Positions 23,325-34,769 of a stretch of DNA of 64,000 nt are shown here, in pieces. Each line of letters starts with the position of its first letter. Within the stretch, counting starts at the first letter, position 1. Source of the DNA: Diploscapter coronatus (lineage: Eukaryota; Nematoda; Chromadorea; Rhabditida; Rhabditidae); assembly GCA_964036155.1 (NCBI GenBank), contig OZ038422.1, positions 27,489,201-27,553,200 on the forward strand, read 5' to 3'. Made by a program: the position numbers and the translations under genes. The notes under the pieces are model-generated. The model saw only the letters and a program-made list of their open reading frames with translations, was not told where the DNA came from and did no database searches.

Positions 23325-23960
23325 ATTTAGTTTTGAATGACTTTGTTTACATCTGTGTTTTCGCTAGTTTGTGACTTCGTAAATTGATCACAAGATCTGG
23401 GCTGGTTATTAAGCGAACAGGCAGTGATAATGAAAAAAAGCTATGATACCGATCTGCTATCATAAACAAGATCTTCCTTTCCACCAGATAGCTGCGAAAT
23501 TTCTTCTTCCTAGACGATTTTTCCTAAAATATCACTGATAGCAGACCGATACTTTCCAGCTTGAATTAACTTCTTATTTTGTCAGGTAATTTAATGATGC
23601 ATTCTATAAACTTGTGTACTTTATTTATTTAGATATAAATAATCCTAATAACCCTAATGAAGTAATCAATAAAATTCCAGAAACATGCGACTCTATCAAA
23701 TTATCTTGTTCTTCGCGATTCTGACGGTGATTTCTTCGAGAAAATGGTGGAAGTCCTTCTCATTCTCCTCTGAAGATTTCCGTCACGGAAGAGGGTTCTA
23801 CGCTCCAGTTGGAATGCCTGTTTATCCCTATCACTACTCTAATCCATATTATTATTATGGAAAATAATCTAATCTAAAAAACCGTCAATTTTTATGATCT
23901 AATTGTAGTTTAATTGTTTTTTTTGTTGTATTTATTTTAATTAATGATTAAATAAATTTT
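23325..23960. repeat. Upstream copy of a tandem duplication (peptide gene 1 and flanks)
   Basis: This segment and 24868-25475 share long matching blocks. They include TTTAGTTTTGAATGACTTT, the block GTTTGTGACTTCGTAAATTG, the coding exon, and the 3' block TTAATTGTTTTTT...ATTAATGATTAAAT. They are two copies of one gene with its promoter and 3' end. Confidence 0.85.
23685..23867 (+). CDS. Small secreted Tyr/Gly-rich peptide, copy 1
   Basis: 60 codons in one exon. MRLYQIILFFAILTVISS is a typical signal peptide. The mature part is short, with a serine patch, then GRGFYAPVGMPVYPYHY and an end rich in tyrosine (PYYYYGK). The ATG follows TTCCAG after AAAC, which looks like a trans-splice acceptor; AGATATAAATAA lies about 50 bases upstream. 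The paralogue at 25197-25376 keeps the same GRGFY-P-G-PVY-Y core. Aromatic, glycine-rich small secreted peptides of nematodes are often cuticle-associated or antimicrobial (for example the YGGYG-type nlp/cnc peptides). That is only an analogy; no known family is assigned. Confidence 0.65.
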   Translation: MRLYQIILFFAILTVISSRKWWKSFSFSSEDFRHGRGFYAPVGMPVYPYHYSNPYYYYGK

Positions 23961-24867
23961 ATACTTTAGTGCAAATGTTATTGTGTTGGCCAATAATTTC
24001 TTTTCCGCTTTTCGCCCTTCCATCATAACTAAAGACTGGTAACTACTAATATGGAAAGGGTTAATGTATATTAGAGTACAGTGCCTAAGCTTGCCATAGA
24101 TGATGCTTCAAGCTTTCATATGTTGCTTATAGAATTTTAGCAGGAATAATTGTGATAGGGTCTATACAGGGGGATTTTACTTTTTCGTCCAATTCTTCAA
24201 CGAACAATGGAAAAATGTTGAAAATATCATCGGTGCATTTAGACAGGGCTCTACAAATATACTCATAAATTATTTTATACCAAGTCCTTTCAGATTAAAA
24301 ATTATATAAGAATAATATGACGAATCAATCATTTTGCAAAAAAGACTACCTTGTCACGCGCTGTAGTCGAACTACAAAGCAATTCATATAAATATGTTTA
24401 GAGGGCTTATAGACATCTAATATCACTGTAATCAATTAATTAATTCCAATAATTGCGGTAGAATTAAATTTTTGATTTAAGTACCCTGATCATAGTCGTA
24501 AAATTGCATAAGAAAAAGGTATAATATGATGAAAGCTGCGAGAAAATTTGTATACCCTGCGATTTTAAGGATAATTTTCCATACACCTTATTACTAAAGA
24601 AGTGTAGAATATTATAGCTTTTTATCTAGTCATGCATCATAGTTATTATTAAAAAATATTTTCGTGAATGCAATGGAGTCTTAAAATGACAGTTATCACA
24701 TCACTGGTCAATATTTTTTCATAAACATAGTAAAGAGGGATTCGGATATCTATTCGATAATCAGCTGATAGTCTTCTATCATTATCGTTAACATTTGATT
24801 TTTGACAATTTGTTTAGAGGAAGGAAAAAATTTCTCGAAAGTGGGAAAGAAATTATTGACCAACTCA
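23961..24867. other. Spacer between the two peptide genes
   Basis: About 900 bases of AT-rich DNA with no open frame of note and no match to the flanking duplication. No repeat was recognised. Confidence 0.4.
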
Positions 24868-25475
24868 ATAGTTTAGTTTTGAATGACTTTATTTATATTT
24901 ATGTTTTCGATAGTTTGTGACTTCGTAAATTGACCACAAGGTCTAGACTGATTATTAAGCGAACAGGTAATGATAATGGAAAAAGTATGATACCGATCTA
25001 CTACATAATCAAGGGCCTCTTTTTTTCTATCAGATAGCTGCAAACTTTCTCGACTATTTTCCCTAAAAATATCACTGATCACGAACCAATACTTTCCAGT
25101 CTGAATTAACTTCTTATTTTGTCAGGTAATTTAATGATGCATTCTATAAATTTATGTACTATATTTAGATATAAATACTCAAAAAATTCCAGAAACATGC
25201 GACTCTATCAAATTATCCTGTTCTTCGCGACTTTAATGGTGATTTTTTCGAGAGGGTGGGGAAAGCCTTCTTCATCCTCCTCTGGAGATTTCCATTACGG
25301 AAGAGGGTTCTACTCCCCGATTGGGACGCCTGTTTATTCCTATCCCTACGCCAATCAATACTATTATGGAAAATAATCTAATTGATCTAATTTAAAAGAA
25401 AAAAAAGTTCAATTTTAATGACCTAATCATAGTTTAATTGTTTTTTGCATTTATTTTAATTAATGATTAAATGCA
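24868..25475. repeat. Downstream copy of the tandem duplication (peptide gene 2 and flanks)
   Basis: Partner of 23325-23960. Promoter, coding exon and 3' flank all align, with about one difference every 6-8 bases outside the coding part and small deletions (for example the loss of TAATAACCCTAATGAAG near the start codon). Confidence 0.85.
25197..25376 (+). CDS. Small secreted Tyr/Gly-rich peptide, copy 2
   Basis: 59 codons. The start is taken at 25197 because it aligns with copy 1 and follows the same TTCCAGAAAC acceptor context; an in-frame ATG further upstream is not matched in copy 1. The signal peptide MRLYQIILFFATLMVIFS is followed by GWGKPSSSSSGDF, GRGFYSPIGTPVYSYPY and the end NQYYYGK. 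The signal peptide and the GRGFY...PVY core are held, while the linker and tail vary, as expected for a secreted effector or structural peptide. Function unknown. Confidence 0.65.
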   Translation: MRLYQIILFFATLMVIFSRGWGKPSSSSSGDFHYGRGFYSPIGTPVYSYPYANQYYYGK

Positions 25476-26242
25476 TTTTTATACTTGGTGCGAATATTAC
25501 AATGACTCATTTTAGAGTTCAGATAATCCCATATTTCACAATGGAATTTGATGATTTTTGTCCAATTTGTGATTGAATGAAAGATTACTCGATATCTGTG
25601 CGAACACGGTTAGTAATCGCGTGACTTCCTCTGGGTGTAGATGTATACACTATTGCTGTCCAATACAGTTGTAGGCCAATTACAAGGGTTTTATTCCATC
25701 ATTCAATCAAAGGACAGACAATAAACGAGCAGCCGTGCTCTGCTCGATCCGAAGAGAGAAGTGAAATTGTGATGCGGGGAAAAGATAGGAAAAGAACCCG
25801 ATCACACAATAAAAGCCTGCAGTCAAAACATAGAAAGAATGCAGGAAATCTGTCCAAGAAAACCGTCGAGTTTCACGGAAATTACACAAACCCGCGGTTA
25901 GGATCCCTCAAATATTCGAAGATCAAATATCATTCGAAATTACTAAAATAGGGCAAAAAAGGGTGCGTATTTTCGCACAATATCTATTATTTCGGAAAAT
26001 TAAAACTCGATTGAAATCTAACACAGAAAAGACCAAACGGCTCTTGTGTTGTCTAGATTTTTGTGCCTATTACAAAATCGGCAAATCTGTGTTGTGCCGC
26101 ACCGGTGTTAATCCCTATTTATGGGATCTCGTTATATAGGGTCAGACCCACACAAAAAGGCTCACAGTCAGATAAAATTGTCCGATTTCTGATACATTTC
26201 ATATAAATTTTTTGCATACTTTTAATTCGAAAATTTAGGAAA
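25476..26242. other. Spacer with a possible dispersed-repeat fragment
   Basis: Contains a stretch at about 25700-25840 that resembles, in reverse, 42370-42545 (see findings). Two 60-codon open frames overlap here on opposite strands (25769-25951 plus, 25707-25889 minus) and look like chance. TATAAATT at about 26205-26212 lies some 35 bases upstream of the next gene. Confidence 0.4.
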
Positions 26243-26735
26243 ATGATGAAATACTTACTTCTTACAATTTTTGTAACCTCTGTGTTTGGGTCGCCAGTAA
26301 AAAGAGATGGTAAAGGTTAAAATATAATTTAGATTAAATTAGGAATTATCCACAACTAAGAACTTGCATATTTCAATAAGAAATTCAAAAATAAGACTAA
26401 AATTTAAAATATGCTAATTTCTAGCGGCTGATTTGTACTCAGCAGCTATGCGTCAAGCCTCAGAACAGGCGGTAGACTTGATTGATAAAATGATGCAGGA
26501 ACTTAACGTTACGAAAGAGCAAATTGAAGCGGGCTTGAAAGTAGGTTCCGCTCATTTTTCTAAATTTCAAGGATATAATTTTTTTTAGATGTCAGTCCTT
26601 ATTAATGATCGTAGTCAAACTGTTGATCAGAGAGTCGCCACCTTTGAAAACATGCTGAAGAAGTACAAACTGTCGGATGAGACTATGGTATTATTGAAAT
26701 TGGGAAAGCTAGTAGCATTGTTTGACGAGAAATAA
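26243..26735 (+). CDS. Small secreted helical protein (module 1)
   Basis: Exons 26243-26309, 26425-26540 and 26589-26735 give about 109 residues. Signal peptide MMKYLLLTIFVTSVFGS, then a possible dibasic site (KRD), then amphipathic helices (LYSAAMRQASEQAVDLIDKM, then ITQ-like MMQELNVTKEQIEAGLK, then FENMLKKYKLSDETM). The ATG follows TTTAGGAAA, a likely trans-splice acceptor. The last exon can be read to the stop at 26735. Alternatively it can end at a good donor (26698, after DETM) and splice in frame to 26851, joining the downstream exons into one protein of about 200 residues. The family is not recognised; it resembles small alpha-helical secreted proteins of nematodes in general character. 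Confidence 0.6.
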
Positions 26736-26850
26736 AACAGGGTTTGATATCAAAAGCAAGTATAATATTATTTTTTCGTATGTCACGATTCTTACTACTT
26801 TTCCCGATTTTCTTATAATTTATCTAGTTTTTTATGACAAATAATTTTAG

Positions 26851-27657
26851 GAAATGACAATCAATGAATTCCGCAAGGGTGTTGAATTAGCTGATTATTC
26901 AGCGAATTTGTTCCTCAACAGTGGTAATGAAAGGGCAAGTGATCTCATATATTATTTAGATTTAAATAGGAAACGGCTGCACGAAGTCAAAAATTTTAAA
27001 AGTTCGAAGTTTTGAGTATTTCGAAGTCAAAGTCGAAGTTCGCGCAGCTCTGATAGCCAATTAATCAAAATAATAAGTAAAAATCTTATATAATATTAAA
27101 AAAAAAACATTATAGAATTTGAATATCTATATTTCTTGTAATTTGAAATAATGATGTTTTAGAAATGTCATAATAACTCAATTCAGATCATTCAATGGTA
27201 CAATGAAATGCAAAAGTTGGGAAGCAGCGTGGATTTCTACTTCGGTGACAGAGAACAGAGGGTGGAGGAGGTAAAATCCAAAAATTTATCCTATTTAGTC
27301 AAATTTAGAAAAATATTAATTTAGTTCTATCAAGCAATGATGATTCTGCAACCCGAGGATGCCATGCAAATTGCACAGCTTGGAATGGACGTTTTGGTAA
27401 AGAATTTTTTTTTTTTATTTTTATTATCCAAATATAAATTTTAGTAAAATTCATTTAAAGCATATTTTAGATTTTTGAATATTCCTAATATAAATTTTGA
27501 GTCATTTAATTTCTTAAGGTTTTTTTCTATAACGAATAAATATTTTTAGAATAAATGCAAAGAAATGGGAATCGAGTTGCCTGACAGCGTTAACCAAATG
27601 ACCACGATGATGAGCAACCAGATTGATATAGATGGGCTTAAAAAGCTGAAGCTTTGA
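26851..27657 (+). CDS. Small helical protein (module 2), separate gene or 3' half of the previous one
   Basis: Exons 26851-26934, 27187-27270, 27325-27396 and 27550-27657. It opens (G)EMTINEFRKGVELADYSANL and ends KKLKL. The first exon has no signal peptide, which favours it being the second half of the upstream gene. Alternatively it is the second gene of a closely spaced pair, since its ATG at 26854 lies 118 bases after the upstream stop and follows TTTTAG. Module 2 (DREQRVEEFYQAMMILQPED, then QIAQLGMDVL) mirrors module 1 (DRSQTVDQRVATFENML, then LLKLGKLVAL), so the two are internal duplicates. The donor after NSGNER is GCAAGT, a consensus-type GC donor. Function unknown. Confidence 0.55.
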
Positions 27658-28196
27658 AGACAACACCATTACTCTATTTCCAATCTTGTAAACACCTAGT
27701 ATTTTAATTATATGGAGTAAATGGCTATCTATTAATGAAATAAACATTCGTGAATAGCTTTAACATTTATTGTTTCGAATAAAAATAAGTTTGTATCTTA
27801 TTTTAGTGGCAACTAATAATAATAGTAAGTTGGAGCAACAAAGTAGTAAGCTCATTGATAGAAATAGTAATAAAAATTGAATAAAAAGTATAAATAATGA
27901 CAGTAAACAGAAAACTTCAATTGTTTTACTTACACTTTTTTTTTTATTAATGATTAGACTTCTCCGAATTCAACCCGCTTGTGTTAAACGGGGGTGTTAG
28001 GAGTAGTAACGAAACGGCATGAGAGCGCACAGTGACAAAAATCGAGAGTACTTCTTGCTCTTTTCTCGTTGTCTGCCATCGCACGCTCCTATGCTATTTC
28101 TTTACTTCTAACACTCCCGTTTGCACACATGTGGGCTTTCTGAAGTCTGTCAATAAGCTTCTTATTACTTGCTATTTCTATTGATTGCCTTGAAAA
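27658..28196. other. Convergent spacer with an inverted repeat
   Basis: Between the stop codons of two convergent genes. It holds AATAAA-type signals near 27738 and 27778 and the palindrome at 27986-28132. Confidence 0.5.
27986..28132. mobile_element. MITE-like inverted repeat
   Basis: The left arm AAACGGGGGTGTTAGGAGTA and the right arm (reverse) AAACGGGAGTGTTAGAAGTA pair over about 45 bases, continuing into GCATGAGAGCG / GCATAGGAGCG. About 147 bases. Weaker outer similarity may extend it to about 27836-28190. Confidence 0.7.
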
Positions 28197-31100
28197 TCAA
28201 CAGTGTTTCGAGATTTCCGAGATACGATGCGACGTCCAGGGAAATCTTCGCTCCAAGAGTCGTCTTAGCCTTCGTCGGAAGTGATCCACGTGACTTTCGG
28301 AGTGGAGAAATCTAAACGAATCAATAATTTCTAGATCCCAACTAATTATAAAGCATACTTATTCTTCACCGCCTTCTTGCATACTGACGCTAATAAATAG
28401 TGATTGCAGTCTTTGTCAATAGTTATAAAATAATGCTCCAATCTCATTGCTACGTATCTCCATCTTAACGCTGAGACCTAAAATATAAATTAAAAAAGGT
28501 TTTTTTTTTTTTAAATACCTGAGAATATGATCCATACTTTTCCAGGTTGTACTCTAAAAATTAACATTTTTACTAAACCTGTGAAAACTGCTACCAAATG
28601 GCAAATTACGGAATCTTCGGCGTATTCCAGTCGGCAGGAGTTCATCCTCTGGACAGAGCAAGTAGCGCAGCTCGATTTCCGTTAGTCCAGTCGGAACTAG
28701 CGCTAACATACAAAGTGTGGCAATCAGTAAATGACCCTTCGCTTCTGCTTCAAACGTATAAAGTTCAGCTTCACAGACGCTAAATTTAAAAATTAGAAGA
28801 TTTTTTACGCTTTTGATAACCTTAAAGTACTTAGTGATGCTAGCGCAGCGCTCTTTTCCTCAGATGCCCCAAATCTAACGAGACTCCCGATAACTCGACA
28901 CTTCCATTCGTTCCAGACTACTTCTCCTTTGCCTTAAATGTAAAATAAAATATAAATTCAACATTTTAAAATTAATATAATCTGGACATGAATCGAAACA
29001 AAATAATATACCCTCTTCAACAGAAGTAATGCTCGCTCTTCTCTTCTCAACCTTTGCAGTAGAAGCTCGTCTTTTGAATTCACGTCCAGCCCGGATAATT
29101 TCATCTGCACGTTTCTGGGCAAAGTCCCGGCCCTTTTTCTTTGAACCGGCTATCCAACGGGCTAGGGATTTCTAAACGTAGTACTGATCAAAATTATATA
29201 TAATCTCCGAATTTATTTCAGCTCTCGTTCACTCACTCAAATTGAACCAATTCGGCTAAAATTTTACAGAAATATCGGGGATGCCATATTGTAAAAGTAT
29301 GCAAAATGCATCCGGATTAGTTCACATTAATTGAGTGAACTGGGGCTGAAATCAATAAAAAAAAAAGTACATATAATTTTGGCCAGTACTGTGTGCTAAT
29401 TTCGTGGATTTTTCGTTATATATAATATAGTAAATTACATTGGCTTCATGATCGTTCATAACGGGTATGTTCACTATCTGAGGATCGTGGCCCTTCAATA
29501 TATGAGCCTTACGGAATGCCAATACAACGGTTGATCGTGAATCAGAACTTGGCAAGATTTTCGGAAGGTCTTTTCCGAACTGAATTTCAAAATAAAAATA
29601 ATACTTCAGATGAAAAATACCGATTCAGCATCATCGATTAACACTACGCCTCGACCGTTTTGAATAGAACTTTGTACTTGACTTGGGGTTACTTCCTAAA
29701 TTATTCTAATTTATAGCTGATATTTAGAGGAAATGTATGATACTTTATCAGAGGCATTGTAATATTTAGCATCGCCCAAGTCTTTTGCGGCTTGCATTAA
29801 CATCTTCGATTTTCCGGTGCCATAGTCACCCACTAGCAATACGATTCCTGGATGCCGGGCTTTGGACATTAGCTAAAAATTAAACATTTTAAAAATGTAA
29901 AAATCAGCCCTGTAAATTTCAGACACGCACATATCTAGAATTTACAGCCCTGGTAAAAGTATGATTAACATTTAAGTTCACTGACCTCAGATCTGGCCAT
30001 TTTATAAGCCTGAGAATCTCGGGTCTTCTTCATATGCTGATCAATCAATTGCTTGGTTGATGGAGTTTCAGAGAGGGAAGGCATGAAATTTCCGAAAACC
30101 GATTCGATATGTTGTCTGAAATCATTCAAAATATCTTTATTCAAAATAAATATTAAAAACAAAACTATCAAAAATGTTACTACCTAACTCTCTCCTCCAT
30201 CGGTTCTAGTCCAACAAGAATAATCTGCTTGAAATATGGATTGTTAAAACCTTCGGTTTTGCAGAAATATGTCATGAACTGGGATTGCTGAATTTTAAAA
30301 ATAGAAGCATTGTATTAAAATAAAATAAAAAATCGCACCTTGGCACTTTTCTTGATATTTTGCATGAAATACGCTGCACGATCACGGCCTGTATCGTCTT
30401 CAATAAATGTTTCGACATTGAACGGGACTTCGTCCATAAAGGAACTATCTCGACTTAAGAATAGGGCTGAAAATAATTTGAACTTCATTTTAACTACAAT
30501 AAAAATTGTACGAATTTGAAGTTCGATTTTTATAACTTTGTTTTTTTTTCAAAAAAGCTAATCATCAGCATACAAGTCTGAAGAAAAACTTCTATAAACT
30601 TGAAGCTCAATCAGAAAACTTCATAAGATAGCTGAAACCTCATAGAGACTCAAATAACTTTGAAGCTAAACTTTTGAACTTCAAGTAAAAAAGCTAATCT
30701 TCATAGTTTTCTTCCATTTTTTATCTGAAAATAGGGTATTCTCAAACTTGTCTGCAAGGTTTTGCTGTTCTTCCGTAAAGGAAATTGTACGCATGTGATT
30801 CTTATTGTCTGCTGGAAACAGCTATTAGCCTTATTGGGTAAGGCTTCTTGAGACTCCCTAAGAAAAAAGCTGTCTTTTAGAAAAATCTTCCGATTCCAAT
30901 TTTCTGCCAGAAATGTTTCATCCTTTCGCAATTTCATTGAAATAATCTTTGAATTGAAGAGAAATAAAGAAATTCAACGCTCTTTCTTGAAACCGTTTGT
31001 TTTGTTTCTCTTGCTGTTGTTGTTGTTGTTGGGTTTTTCGACTCTTATAAACCTTTTGCAGGAAAGGAACTTGTTTTGGATAGGTCTGTGATTCTATGAT

Positions 31101-34100
31101 TTTCCCCCTTCCTAGAAGAATTCTGTCATTAGGTAATTGCTATACAGATGAGAGTATCATTACTCATTTGTTCCTATAGGGTTTCTGGATCCTTCTATCT
31201 GATTCTTTGTAGGAAGGTTGTGTGATTTTTCCCTTATGTTTTGAAAATTTTTCTGAGGTTTTGGAAACATTTTCCTTGGCACGTAGTTGACAAGCCACAA
31301 AAAATGGCGTATCAATGCGAAGTTCCTTATCTCTTCCCTTCTTCTCTTTTGCGTTCTCTTGCAATAATCGATAGGTTGCTGGGAAGGGTGAGGGAAAGAA
31401 GAAGCAAATGATCAAATTCGATGTAACTAAAAATATTCTTGAAAAAATTAAAAATCATCCTAGACCGAAAGAATTGGTCTAGACTGATCAGAGAAATGAA
31501 CACGTTTTTGGTTCGTAAAATCGCCGCGAACGCCTGCAGACGCGCACTTCTTGAAAAGATTTTCTGGTGAACAGCCATTTCTATGAATGACTTATCGAAT
31601 CTGATGGTACCTTGTTATGTCCACTCACTTTGAGGAGTATTTGCTTCCCATTTTTGAGATTTCAAATGACCACTTTTTGGACAAATGCAAACAGTGGAAG
31701 GAGTTTGCGGTCCCTACTTATAGAGCTGTCAACCTTGTGTCTGATTTTGGAAACTTACCATCCTTGTTCTGGACGCCTCCAGCCAACTTCAGAGCGATTT
31801 CATTCAGACTCATTCCTGGATTCAATCCCTGCGATCTCAGAAAATCCTCGTCCGTAAACGAACTATCGATAACGTAACCGGTGCACTCTCTAAAATAATT
31901 AACTTTTCAAAGATCTTCTAGTGAAGATCAATTTTCTATTTGTCTTTCGATTTAAAATTTAATTCTCTCGATCATTATCTATTGAAAATGAACAGTTTCG
32001 CTTGAAACTGCAATGGGTTTGTAGATTGAAATGGGATTTAGGCATTTTTAACCAGATGCTATAGTTTTAAATCTGAGTTATTGTAAATAGCAGATAACTT
32101 GAGCTCAATTGGTGATTATTTGTATTTTCTTTCATTTTTCTTTGCTCTCCATCAAATTTAACGGAATTTTCGTAGCAATCACTTGCCAATTATTTTCCTC
32201 TGTCGATATTGATAGAAATCAATGAACTAATTATCGATAATTACCCATAAAAGCGAGAAAAACGAAAAGAAAATAAATGAACACATGACGAACAAATTCA
32301 TATTTTTCGCGTATTCCGAGGCGGAAAGAAAGACGCTCCTTTTATTTCGTCCCGGGTTACCGGTCATCCACAATATAATAATTTTCGTTTTACTTAATTT
32401 TTAGATTATCACTATCTGGATGGCGCTTTTTTTCCGTATTTTTCTCATCTTATCACTATTTTCCCTGGCGTCTCGGCTTTTGCCTTCCCCTCCCATTATC
32501 CTAGCTTTCACATATTCATTGTCACTGTCAGACAAGTTTATCGCTGTCTTTTCGCCTCTCTTAGGTTCCACGCTATTTCCTTCTTATTTTTCTCTCTTCC
32601 TCTCTATTTTGCGCTGCCTGTTTTCTTGTTTCTTGTTGAGGAGATGGCGGCAGTTTTGCCTTTTTTGGGTTTTCGGATCCAAATCTCGCCAAATCTCATT
32701 AGAATCCTTTCAAAAGTCGGTATTTCTTTGCTTCTCTAATGTCTAATTCTCCTTCACTATTCCCTTATTCACACAGTCTTATCCCTCAGCGGCAAAAAAT
32801 CTTTTCGTTTCCACTTTCTTCACACTATTGCTATCTGGAAAAAGAGAAATAGCAAGGAAATATATAGAGAAAGAGAAGATTTTCCTGCCGCGAAAATACA
32901 GGGCAATAGTGAATTTATTTTTCTCTCTCCGCAATATTTCCCGATTTCTTCCCGAAACCGTCATTTTTCTCTTCGGCAGCGCTTTAACTTGATTTTTTCA
33001 CCTCCTAATTTCTTGCGCGACTTCGGCATCAAAATCTCTATATCTCAGTTGAAGATCCCGCGCCCCTTTTTACCGCAATTTAAACGTTCGGTCGGCAAAA
33101 ACTTATAATTAATCTTGTTGTTAGTTAATTAGTCGATTAATGTTCAACCATCTTAATTATGATAATTATGATTTAATTACCCTAATAGATGAATATACAG
33201 CGGGTTTCCGCATTCCTGTTTGGCTTGTTCCATTAAATTTGCCAGAAGATAGACAGAATAAGGATCTTCGTAGGAGGCTTTTGTACCCTAAATATTGGCC
33301 ATCTCTAGCGAAGTGAACACGATTGAAAGTTGTCCTAAGTTGTAAAAATTTGCTTACATTGAAAAGTAGTTCAATAAGCGCGATTAGTCATAAAACTCGC
33401 TCATTATTTAGAATTGTATTCGCCAAATTTGCAAAGTCACGAGATATACGTTGAGCTTGTTGTATTATTCATTCTCACTCTTTCGTTCTACTCACCCCCT
33501 TATTCTTTCCTATCGTACTATTTCTCAAGAAAAAGGATGAAAACTAGAAAAGGGTGAAGGTGAAGGTAGAGTAGATAATGCAACATGCAGACTTGGGACT
33601 TTTCAACCGAAGCCGCGATTGCGGTAATTTTCGGTTGCGGTTGAGAAACATTTTGCGAAGATGTTATGTCGTGTGGTTTAGAAAATTGAAAAAAAATCCT
33701 AAGTCTGATAACAAACTCAATGGATGTCCCGTGAGTTTGGAAATTTGGCGAGGACGAGTTGAATGATGAGCGAGTTTTACGACTAATCACGCCTATTGCA
33801 AGCTAATTTTTACAACTTTCGACGGATTTTCAACCGAGTGTTCACTCCACCAGAGATGAACAGTATCAAATTTGTCTTATTTTTAAAGTCTAAATTTGAA
33901 TACCGAATTAAAATCTTCCAATTGCACGAAAATCTTGTTTCTTGACGCTACAGGTTGAATTCTTTCTTCTATCTAAAAATATGTAATTATAATTAAAATC
34001 GAACTTTTAATACCATCCTATGAATATGCGCTCTTTCATTTCGAAAATCTTTAAAGGTCGATATTAAATTAACTCGAAGAATTTTCCAGGTTCTAAATAT

Positions 34101-34249
34101 CAATGTTTTAAATTGAGATAAAAATAAAATAAATACTTGTGCTTCCCGACTTTCCCGGCCTCAGAATGCCTTTCTGAACTGTTCATGTTATTCCACATTC
34201 TATCGAATTCAGCAGGCTCAAATCTTTCTGACGAGGGACTGCAACCCAT
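28197..34249 (-). CDS. P-loop NTPase of STAND-like layout with possible N-myristoylation
   Basis: About 16 exons. The start at 34247-34249 reads MGCSPSSERF, a good N-myristoylation and palmitoylation context. Then come KTWKILR, IEERIQPVASRNKIFV, YSVYLLANLMEQA, FLRSQGLNPGMSLNEIALK, FLSRDSSFMDE and YFCKTEGFNNPYFKQIILVG. The nucleotide-binding part follows: GIVLLVGDYGTGKS (Walker A, near 29830) and GRGVVLIDDAES (Walker B, near 29640). Downstream, KSLARWIAGSKKKGRDFAQK and a basic stretch lead to a helical region with LLIATLCMLALVPTGLTEIELRYLLC. That resembles the winged-helix part after NACHT-type ATPases (as in nephrocystin-3-like proteins), and the end is a charged helix tail. The family call rests on layout, not close identity. 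The TGA is at 28197. Introns hold two inverted repeats. Likely a membrane-tethered signalling ATPase; partner unknown. Confidence 0.6.
29216..29352. mobile_element. MITE-like inverted repeat in an NTPase intron
   Basis: TTTCAGCTCTCGTTCACTCA on the left faces TGAGTGAACTGGGGCTGAAA on the right. About 137 bases; arms about 28 bases; AT-rich centre. Confidence 0.6.
31013..31032. repeat. (TGT)n microsatellite
   Basis: About six TGT/GTT units inside the long intron of the NTPase gene. Confidence 0.8.
31894..33185. other. Long pyrimidine-rich intron of the NTPase gene
   Basis: Between exons ending at about 31893 and 33189. From about 32400 to 33000 the plus strand is markedly T/C-rich (the transcribed RNA is A/G-rich). 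A 108-codon plus-strand frame (32420-32746) arises from this bias and has no family match. No exon was found. Confidence 0.4.
33313..33848. mobile_element. Inverted-repeat element of about 540 bases in an NTPase intron
   Basis: The left arm (AGTGAACACGATTGAAAGTT, then GTTGTAAAAATTTGC, then CGATTAGTCATAAAACTCGC) pairs with the right arm, whose reverse complement reads AGTGAACACTCGGTTGAAAA, GTTGTAAAAATTAGC, TGATTAGTCGTAAAACTCGC. Arms are about 150-200 bases with moderate divergence, and a T/C-rich centre. No recognisable protein. Confidence 0.75.
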
Positions 34250-34769
34250 TTTTATTACCTAAAATTTCTAAAATAATCAAAGATACATAGTTCTAGGCAC
34301 GTATAGCTGGAGTATTTTATACCAAATAAAGTAGATATTATAGATTTAACTATAAAAATTACGAAAAATGAGGATAATAGTTTGATTCAAATTCTAATTC
34401 TAATTTTAAAAATTAAGAAAAATTGAATCTATCCTTAAGGAAATAGTTTCAAAAAGTGAGAAGTCGCGCTAATTTCCCATTCCTCCCATGGTATCGGTTT
34501 GTTAGGCATGCGCATACATTTTGTGCTTGTAACTTCTCGTATTTTTTGCCCTCTCCTAACCGAACTCTTTGAATGCTTTCCCTGAATTCTCCTTACGTTA
34601 TCGTCATTGCGCGTTGCTATGTCAAATCATCGAATATTCGATATTTTTCTCGTGCATATATTTGTCGCCGAAAAAACCATCTACAAAAGTGAAACTCGCA
34701 AGAAACCTTCTCGAACATTTTGGGAAAAAATAAATGAAAAGAATATTAATTTCAGGGTACCGCAGTATT

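Noticed and set aside
32420..32746. 108-codon hydrophobic plus-strand frame (MALFFRIFLILSLF...)
   Set aside because: It looks like a signal peptide or membrane protein but lies in a T/C-rich intron tract of the NTPase gene. Leucine, phenylalanine and serine codons follow from that bias.
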